From JBELHO01 sp042091375 (GTDB lineage: Bacteria; Pseudomonadota; Gammaproteobacteria; Enterobacterales; Alteromonadaceae): a stretch of 16,621 nucleotides of DNA. The notes beneath the pieces are model-generated. The model was not told where the DNA came from, did no database searches, and worked only from the letters and a program-made list of their open reading frames with translations. The translations under genes and the position numbers were made by a program. The stretch lies in the NCBI GenBank assembly GCA_042091375.1, contig JBELHO010000065.1, positions 1-16,621 on the forward strand. The letters are read 5' to 3'. This document shows positions 1-6,549 of this stretch, piece by piece (within the stretch, counting starts at the first letter, position 1; each line of letters begins with the position of its first letter).

Positions 1-284
1 AGACTATCACCAGAAGCTATCAACACAAACTTTCCTAGTGATCACTTCCTAGTGATCACTTACTAGCAATAGCATGGAAATATTTAACGTATATATGTCG
101 ATTACTTTCTTAATGCATCTAACTTATCATTACTTAACAGAGCAAGATGTGATTAGCTGTTACTTAGATCAACTATCTAAAATCTTATTGCATATTACAT
201 GATAAAATAATGTAAGTAAAATGTTAATTTTGGTAACAGTGTAACTTGGCTTTAATTTGATTTCAGTGCGGACTTAGCTTGGCT
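1..284. other. Non-coding stretch downstream of trhO
   Basis: This AT-rich stretch lies 3' of the leftward trhO gene and runs to the window edge. I see no convincing coding region. It contains the tandem palindrome described separately at 32-66, a weak 6-bp inverted repeat (164-169 with 175-180, loop 5), and a 12-bp direct repeat of CTTGGCTTTAAT at 245-256 and 278-289; the second copy runs into the trhO stop codon. No hairpin followed by a U-run is visible for trhO termination. Confidence 0.6.
32..66. repeat. Tandem 14-bp repeat carrying a 10-bp palindrome
   Basis: TTCCTAGTGATCAC occurs twice head to tail (32-45 and 46-59), followed by a partial third unit TTACTAG (60-66). Each unit contains the perfect palindrome AGTGATCACT (37-46 and 51-60), so two identical palindromes sit 14 bp apart centre to centre. 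This could be a pair of protein-binding sites for a gene lying left of the window, or a small replication-slippage duplication. The sequence alone cannot decide. Confidence 0.7.
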
Positions 285-1268
285 TTAATCTGCGTTGTCG
301 CGATCACTATATTTATTGTTGTGTTTAGTTTGACGCCTTTGTTCGATAAGGTGTTTAACCTCGCCACCTATGTGCTCTTCGCCTCGATTTTTAGCTAAAT
401 TGACTTGCTTTTCACGTTCTTTAAAGCGATTGCGTTGTTGATCAGTGGTTTTATCATAGCAGCGATGGCAACTGACCCCTTTTATGTAATGTTGGCTTTG
501 CTTATCTGCCTGAGTGATGGGAAATCGGCAAGCAAAACACTGATCATATTGGCCTTGTTCAAGCTGATGATTAACCGCAACCCGGCTATCAAAAACAAAG
601 CATTCACCTTGCCAAAGGGATTCAGTCGCTGGGATCTCTTCTAAATATTTAAGCACACCGCCTTCTAAGTGATAGACTTCTTCGAAGCCTTGCTCTTTTA
701 AATAGGCGGTAGATTTTTCACAGCGAATACCTCCGGTGCAAAACATCGCGACTTTTTTGTGTTGATTTTTATCAAGGTTATTTTTTACATAATCTGGAAA
801 TTCGCGAAATGATTCAGTGTTAGGATTGATGGCATGTTTAAAGCTGCCTATTTCAATTTCGTAATCGTTGCGCGTGTCAACCACTAATACATCGGGATCA
901 GAGATCAGAGCATTCCAGTCTTTGGGCTTTACGTATGTACCCACAGACAAATTCGGATCTATTCCATCGACGCCCATGGTCACTATTTCTTTCTTTAATT
1001 TTACTTTAGTGCGTTGAAAGGGCAGTTCGTTAGTGTAAGAAAATTTACATGACAAGCTAGATAGGCGGTCATCAGCCTGTAAAAAACACAACAACGCATC
1101 AATCTGCTGTGATCCTCCGGCAATCGTACCGTTAATACCTTCATAAGCCAGTAGTAATGTGCCTTTAATATCGTTGCGCTCCATTTCTTCAAGGAGAAGT
1201 TGGCGCAGTTTTTCAAAGTCAGTTAAACGGACAAATTTATATAAGGCACAGACAACAAATTTTTTCAT
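285..1268 (-). CDS. trhO: tRNA uridine(34) hydroxylase, rhodanese family (TrhO/YceA)
   Basis: The 327-residue protein matches the TrhO/YceA family, which uses O2 to hydroxylate U34 in the anticodon wobble position of certain tRNAs, giving 5-hydroxyuridine, the precursor of cmo5U/mcmo5U. It acts in the cytoplasm. An N-terminal acylphosphatase-like domain spans about residues 1-95. A rhodanese domain at about 115-215 has the active-site loop CTGGIRC at 177-183, with Cys177 and Cys183 both present. The C-terminal part has a C-X2-C pair (Cys244/247) and a second pair (Cys267/270), as expected for a small metal-binding module, then a basic tail. Length is slightly below E. coli YceA (about 350). 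The ATG at 1266-1268 has only a weak GAG-type ribosome site. It lies 242 bp downstream of glcB and is probably transcribed separately; no functional link to the glyoxylate genes is evident. Confidence 0.93.
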   Translation of the reverse strand: MKKFVVCALYKFVRLTDFEKLRQLLLEEMERNDIKGTLLLAYEGINGTIAGGSQQIDALLCFLQADDRLSSLSCKFSYTNELPFQRTKVKLKKEIVTMGVDGIDPNLSVGTYVKPKDWNALISDPDVLVVDTRNDYEIEIGSFKHAINPNTESFREFPDYVKNNLDKNQHKKVAMFCTGGIRCEKSTAYLKEQGFEEVYHLEGGVLKYLEEIPATESLWQGECFVFDSRVAVNHQLEQGQYDQCFACRFPITQADKQSQHYIKGVSCHRCYDKTTDQQRNRFKEREKQVNLAKNRGEEHIGGEVKHLIEQRRQTKHNNKYSDRDNAD

Positions 1269-1431
1269 TAGATAATACTCAATTAGCTCACCAGAGCGTA
1301 AATCTGGTGCTGTAAAGTAATGATTATTAGCTGTTAAGGGCTAATAAAATATAAGGGCGCGTATTTTAACAGCTGTTGTGGAAAATTCAATCAACTGTGA
1401 TTTTTGTTGTTAAAAATTATTGAGGTGGTTG

Positions 1432-1465
1432 AACAGATAGACAAGGCTATATTCGTCTATCTGTT
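1432..1465. terminator. 11-bp perfect stem-loop between glcB and trhO
   Basis: AACAGATAGAC (1432-1442) pairs perfectly with GTCTATCTGTT (1455-1465), with a 12-nt loop. It sits 46 bp beyond the glcB stop, so it is well placed to end or protect the glcB transcript. On the glcB strand no U-run follows directly; the nearest is a run of five T about 15 bases further. It is therefore not a textbook intrinsic terminator and could be a 3' stabilising hairpin. Confidence 0.45.
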
Positions 1466-1510
1466 GCACCTTTTAACATCATGCTGGTTGAGATTGAGTT
1501 GAGATTGGCT

Positions 1511-3685
1511 TTAGCTTTGTTGTTTATGTAACATTCTAAAGCGATGCAATAGTGGCTCTGTATAACCATTGGGTTGTTGCTCACCCTCAAAAATCAACGC
1601 ACTGGCCGCTTGAAAGGCAATGTTATTGGAGAAATCAGTCGACATGGGTTGATAAGCTGTATCGTAGCTGTTTTGTTGATCGACGATGCGTGCCATTTTT
1701 TCAAGTACATTAATGACCTGTTGTTTACTGCAAATACCGTGTTTTAACCAATTGGCAATATGCTGGCTGGAAATACGCAAAGTAGCGCGATCTTCCATTA
1801 AACCTATATCATTTATATCGGGCACTTTAGAGCAACCAATACCTTGGTCAATCCACCTTACCACGTAACCTAGAATACCCTGTACATTATTAGCCAGCTC
1901 CTCTAATACATCTTGTTCACTCCAACGGGTTGAAGTAGCCAGCGGTATGGTCAGTATATCGTCGAGTTTAGCAGGGGCTCTGCTTTTCAATTGTTCATGT
2001 AAAGCAAATACATTGACTTGATGGTAGTGTAGAACATGTAAAGTTGCTGCGGTGGGTGATGGTACCCAAGCGGTGTTTGCTCCTGCTTGTACATGTGAAA
2101 TCTTAGCGTTAAGCATATCTGCCATATTATCTGGGATCGGCCACATACCTTTACCTATTTGCGCTTTGCCACTTAAACCGCAAGCTAGTCCAACATCAAC
2201 ATTGTTGTCTTCATAGGCTGAGATCCATGGTGTTAATTTAATATCAGCTTTTCTTGCCATCGCACCGGCCACCATTGAGGTATGAATTTCATCACCGGTG
2301 CGGTCAAGAAAGCCAGTATTTATAAATGCCACTCGTTCCCTAGCGGCGTATATACAATTTTTTAAGTTTACACTAGTGCGTCGTTCTTCATCCATGATCC
2401 CCATTTTTATAGTATTAGGGGTAAGGTTTAACATATGTTCGACATCGGCAAATAAGCGATTGGTAAAGTCGACTTCTTCAGGGCCATGCATTTTCGGTTT
2501 AACGATGTAAATTGAACCCTTGCTGGTATTGTTGTTCTCATTAGCTGGTCTTTTTAAGTCGTATAAAGCAATAGTGCTGGTGATCACCGCATCAATGATC
2601 CCCTCAGGTACTTCATGCCCATCTGAAGTGAGTATGCAGTTATTGGTCATTAAGTGGCCGACGTTGCGAATAAACATTAAGCTGCGGCCTTTACGAGTGA
2701 TTTTTTCGCCAGTTAAGTTGAGATAATGTCTATCGTTAGCCATGACTCTGTTGAGCACTCGGTTTTGTTTGTGCACTTGCTCAGCGAGATCACCGCGATT
2801 GAGTCCCAACCAATTGCGATAGGCTAGGACTTTATCAGCAGCGTCAACCGCCGCGACAGAATCTTCACAATCCATGATGGTACTCAATGCCGACTCCAAA
2901 GTAAGATCACTTATGCCAGCCATATCGGCTTTACCTATGTCACTATTGACATCGAAATTAATCTCAAAATGTAAACCGTTATTGATAAATAGCATGGCTT
3001 CAGGCTGATCGCGATCGCCAGTAAAACCAACAAATTGTTTGGGATCAGCCAACACAGTTTGTTGCTTGTTACTCAACAATACCTCGAGTCCCTCTGCGGA
3101 CAATTGATAGTTGACAACATCGCGGTGCGATCCAGTGGCTAAGGGAATCGATTGATCAAGAAAATTACGAGCAAAATCGATTACCTTTTGGCCTCTAAGT
3201 GGATTGTAATGTGGGGTCTTTTCTGCTCCAGCGCTATCACTAATAACATCAGAGCCATAAAGTGCGTCATACAGACTTCCCCAACGAGCATTAACGGCAT
3301 TTAATGCAAATCGGGCGTTCATGATCGGTACCACTAACTGTGGACCTGCCATAGTGGCGACTTCATCATCTACATGACTAGTAGTGATACTGAAATCGTC
3401 TACTGGCTTTGCTATGTAGCCAATTTCATCAAGGAAGTCTTTATAGCTTTGATGACAAAATGGCTGAGTAGCGCGTTGTTGATGCCATTGGTCAATTTGT
3501 TGTTGTAAGGACTGACGTGTGTCTAACAGCCTTTTATTTTCAGGCATGTATTTACTGATCAACTGAGAAAAGTTAGCCCAGAAATCATCAGTTTTAATGG
3601 CTAAGTCGTTAAGTACTTGCTGTTCGATAAAGTCATATAAGCAGGTTGCGACTTGCAGGTTATGGATAATTTTTCTGGGTTGCAT
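1511..3685 (-). CDS. glcB: Malate synthase G
   Basis: Malate synthase G condenses glyoxylate with acetyl-CoA to give malate and CoA, the second step of the glyoxylate shunt, in the cytoplasm. The 724-residue length matches the monomeric G isoform (E. coli GlcB is 723); the A isoform (AceB) is much shorter. Expected catalytic and Mg-binding positions are visible: Arg340 in RSLMFIRNVGH, Glu433 in MDEERRT, Asp461 in GFLDRTGDE, Cys618 in GIGCSKVPD, and the catalytic base Asp632 in MEDRATLR. The ATG at 3683-3685 has a good AGGAAG ribosome site about 6 nt upstream. A candidate promoter lies at 3748-3776. The gene follows lrgB on the same strand after a 316-bp gap, and its pathway partner aceA lies 2.9 kb away on the other strand. 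In E. coli glcB belongs to the glycolate operon; here no glycolate oxidase genes are seen, so a main role in the acetate/fatty-acid shunt is likely. Confidence 0.97.
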   Translation of the reverse strand: MQPRKIIHNLQVATCLYDFIEQQVLNDLAIKTDDFWANFSQLISKYMPENKRLLDTRQSLQQQIDQWHQQRATQPFCHQSYKDFLDEIGYIAKPVDDFSITTSHVDDEVATMAGPQLVVPIMNARFALNAVNARWGSLYDALYGSDVISDSAGAEKTPHYNPLRGQKVIDFARNFLDQSIPLATGSHRDVVNYQLSAEGLEVLLSNKQQTVLADPKQFVGFTGDRDQPEAMLFINNGLHFEINFDVNSDIGKADMAGISDLTLESALSTIMDCEDSVAAVDAADKVLAYRNWLGLNRGDLAEQVHKQNRVLNRVMANDRHYLNLTGEKITRKGRSLMFIRNVGHLMTNNCILTSDGHEVPEGIIDAVITSTIALYDLKRPANENNNTSKGSIYIVKPKMHGPEEVDFTNRLFADVEHMLNLTPNTIKMGIMDEERRTSVNLKNCIYAARERVAFINTGFLDRTGDEIHTSMVAGAMARKADIKLTPWISAYEDNNVDVGLACGLSGKAQIGKGMWPIPDNMADMLNAKISHVQAGANTAWVPSPTAATLHVLHYHQVNVFALHEQLKSRAPAKLDDILTIPLATSTRWSEQDVLEELANNVQGILGYVVRWIDQGIGCSKVPDINDIGLMEDRATLRISSQHIANWLKHGICSKQQVINVLEKMARIVDQQNSYDTAYQPMSTDFSNNIAFQAASALIFEGEQQPNGYTEPLLHRFRMLHKQQS

Positions 3686-3747
3686 AATAGCTTCCTGATT
3701 GTTGGTTAAGTCGGTAATCTTTTAAAACGACTTTCTTTACTGGTTGT

Positions 3748-3776
3748 AATGTACGAAATGTATGAATAAATGACAA
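3748..3776 (-). promoter_or_regulatory. Candidate sigma-70 promoter of glcB
   Basis: On the glcB strand, TTGTCA (3771-3776; 5 of 6 matches to the -35 consensus) and TACATT (3748-3753; 4 of 6 matches to -10) are separated by exactly 17 bp. This predicts a leader of about 55 nt before the glcB ATG. The call rests on consensus matching only. A similar TTGTCAT followed by ATTACA occurs just upstream of aceA. Confidence 0.5.
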
Positions 3777-3938
3777 AATACGCAAGGCCTCAGCTTATAG
3801 ACAAAACCAATGAGTAAGCCAAAATCATTGCTAATAAAAAAACAGAAAACATATAAATAACTGTTTTTAATTTATTTTATTTCTATTTTTTATCGTGATT
3901 AGCATTGCAGCCGATAATTATTGTCTTTATTAATACCT

Positions 3939-3956
3939 ATTATTTACTTTGTGAAT
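3939..3956. promoter_or_regulatory. Candidate shared operator, glcB side
   Basis: ATTATTTACTTTGTGAAT matches the element upstream of aceA (6415-6432) at 17 of 18 positions. It lies about 254 bp upstream of the glcB start, in the opposite orientation relative to the gene. It may be a binding site for a common regulator such as the LysR protein encoded between the two genes, or a site connected with the lrgB 3' end. A 14-bp match to the aceA copy also occurs inside the DUF481 gene (8467-8480), so chance resemblance in AT-rich DNA remains possible. Confidence 0.35.
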
Positions 3957-4001
3957 GATTAATAGTTTGGTATGTTTATTATGAATAACAAGGGTGTGTT
4001 T

Positions 4002-4721
4002 TTAAAAAAAACTTAAACAATATGTGATCAACACCGGGGCAATAATAGCGGTGATTGTTGCTGATACAATTAAAGCTATAGAAGCGAACGCACCGTGTTG
4101 TTGACTTATTTGGCTTATTGTCGCCGTCCCTAAAGCATGACTTGCCGCTCCTATGGCTAACCCTTGTGCTCTTGGTGAAGTCACTTTGATGAAGTTAAGC
4201 CAAGGTATGCCAATAAATGCCCCGAGTAAACCGGCCAATATCACAGCAAAAGCGGTTATCGATATGGCACCATTAAGCTGTTGTGTCAAAGTAATAGCAA
4301 TGGCGGTGGTAATGGATTTAAGCGACACGGAAATGGCAATATCAGTCAGACCCAAAAACAGCATAACCAGGATCAAACTAACCACTATTACCACTGTATT
4401 GGCGATCAATAATAATAATAGAATTTTTTTCCAATGAAATTTGATTTCGGAAATTTGTTGATAAAGGGGTAAGCCAAAGGCGACAACAGCGGGTTCAATC
4501 AACCAAGTGAGACTTTGCGTAGCAGCTTGGTAGTTGGCGTACTCAACTCCGGTCATAATGAATAGCGCACTTAACAACACAACAGACCACATCATAGGGT
4601 TACACCACAATGAGCCCAGTTTGTATTGCAAGTGAGTCAAACCGACATATACACCGACAGTGACAGCGCAATAAAGCAAACTAATAAACACTATGTCAAT
4701 ACTGCTTAAACCTGCAAACAT
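4002..4721 (-). CDS. lrgB: LrgB/CidB/PLGG1-type membrane protein
   Basis: The 239-residue integral membrane protein has about seven to eight hydrophobic segments (roughly 8-28, 43-62, 70-90, 98-124, 127-147, 152-175, 186-200 and 212-236). LrgB-family features are present: FGLPLYQQ at 82-89, LKSITTAIAI at about 134-143 (usually PKSVTTPIA in the family, so both prolines are changed), and TSPRAQGLAIGAASHALGTA at 181-200. LrgB works with LrgA in the inner membrane. The pair was first described in control of murein hydrolases; a Bacillus pair (PftAB) facilitates pyruvate transport, and the plant fusion PLGG1 transports glycolate/glycerate. Only 10 bp separate it from lrgA, so they are clearly co-transcribed. 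Its position next to malate synthase and isocitrate lyase favours an organic-acid transport role, by inference. The ATG at 4719-4721 has no strong ribosome site, so translation may be coupled to lrgA. Confidence 0.85.
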   Translation of the reverse strand: MFAGLSSIDIVFISLLYCAVTVGVYVGLTHLQYKLGSLWCNPMMWSVVLLSALFIMTGVEYANYQAATQSLTWLIEPAVVAFGLPLYQQISEIKFHWKKILLLLLIANTVVIVVSLILVMLFLGLTDIAISVSLKSITTAIAITLTQQLNGAISITAFAVILAGLLGAFIGIPWLNFIKVTSPRAQGLAIGAASHALGTATISQISQQHGAFASIALIVSATITAIIAPVLITYCLSFF

Positions 4722-4731
4722 AATAGGGTGC

Positions 4732-5223
4732 TCATTGTGTTCTTTTCAGTGGAGAGTTTTCTATATTTTCTAATTTCTGAAAGCTTAATCCAACTAAGGT
4801 AAGCAATAGAAAGGTAGTGAAAAATATAACACCAACAAGTAATAATCCATATTGCTGAATAAGTGCTAGATGTTCAATAATACCGACACCTGCAGGAACA
4901 AAACAAACGCCAATATGACGCAATAGCCAAGTGATCGCAGCCGAGACTTTGGCTGCACTGAACACCCTAAATTGCAGTAATAGCGTTAAAGTTATCATGC
5001 CATATAAAGACGCTGGCAAGCCTGACCACAGAATATGTAGTGCATGCCCCAATGCGAGGGCGATAGCTATAGCAAAAAATCCGTACAACGGGTTCATTTG
5101 GCTGTGTTCTGTTGCGGGGGCTTTTCTAGTCACAATATTATTTTTTACCTGTTGTGCACTTTCATGTTTACCGTGCTGTGTTTTGTTTTTACCCTTGTGT
5201 GTATTGGGATTTATAATAACCAT
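4732..5223 (-). CDS. lrgA: LrgA/CidA-family membrane protein
   Basis: LrgA/CidA proteins are small holin-like inner-membrane partners of LrgB. After a hydrophilic N-terminus there are four hydrophobic segments (about 46-65, 69-85, 94-115 and 124-146), with the family signature FVPAGVG at 108-114. The first ATG (5221-5223) gives 163 residues, but the first 42 are charged and unlike the usual 115-140 residue family members. An in-frame ATG at 5095-5097 (residue 43, MNPLYGFF) would give a standard 121-residue protein. Neither start has a good ribosome site, so the start is unresolved. The stop is 10 bp from the lrgB start. The LysR gene ends 78 bp upstream on the same strand, so a lysR-lrgA-lrgB transcript is plausible. 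Confidence 0.82.
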   Translation of the reverse strand: MVIINPNTHKGKNKTQHGKHESAQQVKNNIVTRKAPATEHSQMNPLYGFFAIAIALALGHALHILWSGLPASLYGMITLTLLLQFRVFSAAKVSAAITWLLRHIGVCFVPAGVGIIEHLALIQQYGLLLVGVIFFTTFLLLTLVGLSFQKLENIENSPLKRTQ

Positions 5224-5301
5224 GAGCTTTAAACCAACGCTGAAGATAACTGATCATTAGCCAAGTAAATTAAAAACACATTAGCTATTGGAGCCCAGCC
5301 T

Positions 5302-6243
5302 TTATTTATTTTTGTCTTTCGCTGCCTCTATTACCAATTGTCTGAACCATATATGACTGGCGTCATGATGTAACAAAGGGCTCCAGATCATCTTTAATTC
5401 AATATCTGGGATCTCAAAAGGCGGTTTCACAATCACAAAATTTTTGTCATTTGCGTGTAACTCGGCAGCTTTACTGGGCAGGGTAGCCACTAAATCATCC
5501 TCATAAGCCAGTTGCATGGCAACGTGATAATTGCGGGTAAACACTTTAATATCGCGCTTTTTACCCAACCGCGCTAAGGCTTCATCTACCCAGCCAAGTT
5601 TTTGTACGTCTTTAGGATCCATACCAACGCCAACCCCAAACCCTGTTTTAGATACCCAGACATGCTTTGCCGATAAATAAGTATTTAAATTAAATTTGGC
5701 CACTACATTATTTTCAGCACTCAACAAGCAAGAAAAGGTGTCGCGCCAAATGGTTTTTTGATGAAATGATTGAGGTAATGCATCAAAACGGTTGATGGCC
5801 ATATCTATTTTACCTGCTTCCACGTCGTGGAAGGTAACATCACTCGGGGTCATAATATCAATAGTGACATTAGGCGCAATTTGATTGACGCGCTTTAACA
5901 GATTGGGTAATAGTGTTGAAGCAGCATAATCGCTGGCCATTACCCGAAACACACGTTGACTGTGTTGCTCGTTAAACTCTTCCTCACCTTGCAAGGCTTC
6001 TTCAAGCTCCAATAAAATTTTTCTGATCACCGGAGATAATGCCCGCGCTCTTTCTGTGGGTACCATGCCATCCGAGGTTCTCACTAAAATAGGATCACCA
6101 AATAGGGTGCGTAAACGCTTCAGTCCATTACTCATGGCGGGTTGTGTAATATTGAGTTGTCCTGCTGCGCGAGTGACATTTTTTTCGCGCAATAAAACAT
6201 CTAAATAGATAAGTAAGTTGAGGTCAATTTTAGATATATTCAT
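5302..6243 (-). CDS. LysR-type transcriptional regulator, probably of the glyoxylate-shunt/lrgAB locus
   Basis: The 313-residue protein has the LysR layout: a winged helix-turn-helix at about residues 7-66 (recognition region around VTRAAGQLNITQPAMSNGLKR, 23-43), a linker helix, then a periplasmic-binding-protein-like effector domain from about 95 to the end. The N-terminus, with SKIDLNLL and DPILVR, resembles the NodD/NahR-like branch of the family, which often binds small aromatic or organic acids. The effector here is unknown. The gene is divergent from aceA across a 306-bp intergenic region, the classic arrangement for a LysR protein controlling its divergent neighbour and itself, and lrgAB follows it on the same strand. 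Control of aceA is therefore a reasonable inference, with lrgAB and glcB as further candidates. The ATG at 6241-6243 lacks a clear Shine-Dalgarno sequence. Confidence 0.88.
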   Translation of the reverse strand: MNISKIDLNLLIYLDVLLREKNVTRAAGQLNITQPAMSNGLKRLRTLFGDPILVRTSDGMVPTERARALSPVIRKILLELEEALQGEEEFNEQHSQRVFRVMASDYAASTLLPNLLKRVNQIAPNVTIDIMTPSDVTFHDVEAGKIDMAINRFDALPQSFHQKTIWRDTFSCLLSAENNVVAKFNLNTYLSAKHVWVSKTGFGVGVGMDPKDVQKLGWVDEALARLGKKRDIKVFTRNYHVAMQLAYEDDLVATLPSKAAELHANDKNFVIVKPPFEIPDIELKMIWSPLLHHDASHIWFRQLVIEAAKDKNK

Positions 6244-6549
6244 AAGCTAAATGATAAAAGTTAACATAATAACTTTAATATATGACATGACTGAGTCGTT
6301 AAAGCAAGGTCGAATTTATTGATATCGACTAAGTTGAAAAAATTGCTGTAAATACCGATTAACCCTGCGTTGTTTAGTAGTTGATTATTCATGATAAAAA
6401 AATTTCAAACCACCATTATTTATTTTGTGAATACTAGTGATAATAAATATATATTACATCTATTTACATTTGATGGTTTATTATTTTTGTCATGAGTTTT
6501 GAAACTTTACTAAATGTATTACACCTAGTTCACGCAGGAGAGCAAACAC
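6244..6549. promoter_or_regulatory. Divergent lysR-aceA regulatory region (306 bp)
   Basis: This non-coding, AT-rich region separates two genes that start in opposite directions, so it must hold both promoters. Visible elements: an inverted repeat CTTTAA/TTAAAG (6273-6278 with 6299-6304) close to the lysR start; an 18-bp element at 6415-6432 shared with the glcB upstream region; an inverted repeat TATTTATT (6419-6426) with AATAAATA further right; and TTGTCA at 6487-6492, a possible aceA -35, with no good -10 at 17 bp. The aceA ribosome site AGGAG is at 6536-6540. Assignment of a specific LysR binding box is not possible by eye. Confidence 0.6.
6415..6432. promoter_or_regulatory. Candidate shared operator, aceA side
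   Basis: ATTATTTATTTTGTGAAT lies 117-134 bp upstream of the aceA start and differs by a single base from 3939-3956 upstream of glcB. It overlaps the left arm of an inverted repeat (TATTTATT ... AATAAATA). The placement would suit activator binding upstream of the aceA promoter, with lysR as the obvious candidate regulator. The function is inferred from conservation within the window only. Confidence 0.4.

Larger units (their letters stand above)
3686..4001. other. glcB upstream region (316 bp)
   Basis: AT-rich and non-coding between lrgB (ends at 4002) and the glcB start. It contains the candidate glcB promoter (3748-3776) and an 18-bp element (3939-3956) nearly identical to one upstream of aceA. 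A run of A/T bases lies at about 3836-3895. No clear U-tailed terminator for lrgB is seen, so some read-through from lrgAB into glcB is possible. Confidence 0.6.

Noticed and set aside
32..66. CRISPR array
   Set aside because: The repeat is 14 bp with no spacers and only two full copies.
405..644. Plus-strand 79-codon frame inside trhO
   Set aside because: It is wholly antisense to a well-supported conserved gene and has no family resemblance or ribosome site.
1335..1380. Promoter for trhO in the AAAATA/TATTTT inverted region
   Set aside because: A TATATT box can be seen but no acceptable -35 lies 16-18 bp from it, so I did not list it.
4002..5223. Lysis/holin cassette or prophage remnant
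   Set aside because: LrgA is holin-like, but no phage genes, endolysin or integration site are nearby, and the context is central metabolism.
4931..5260. Plus-strand 109-codon frame opposite lrgA
   Set aside because: It is antisense to lrgA; its Cys-rich, irregular sequence looks like the complement of membrane-segment codons.
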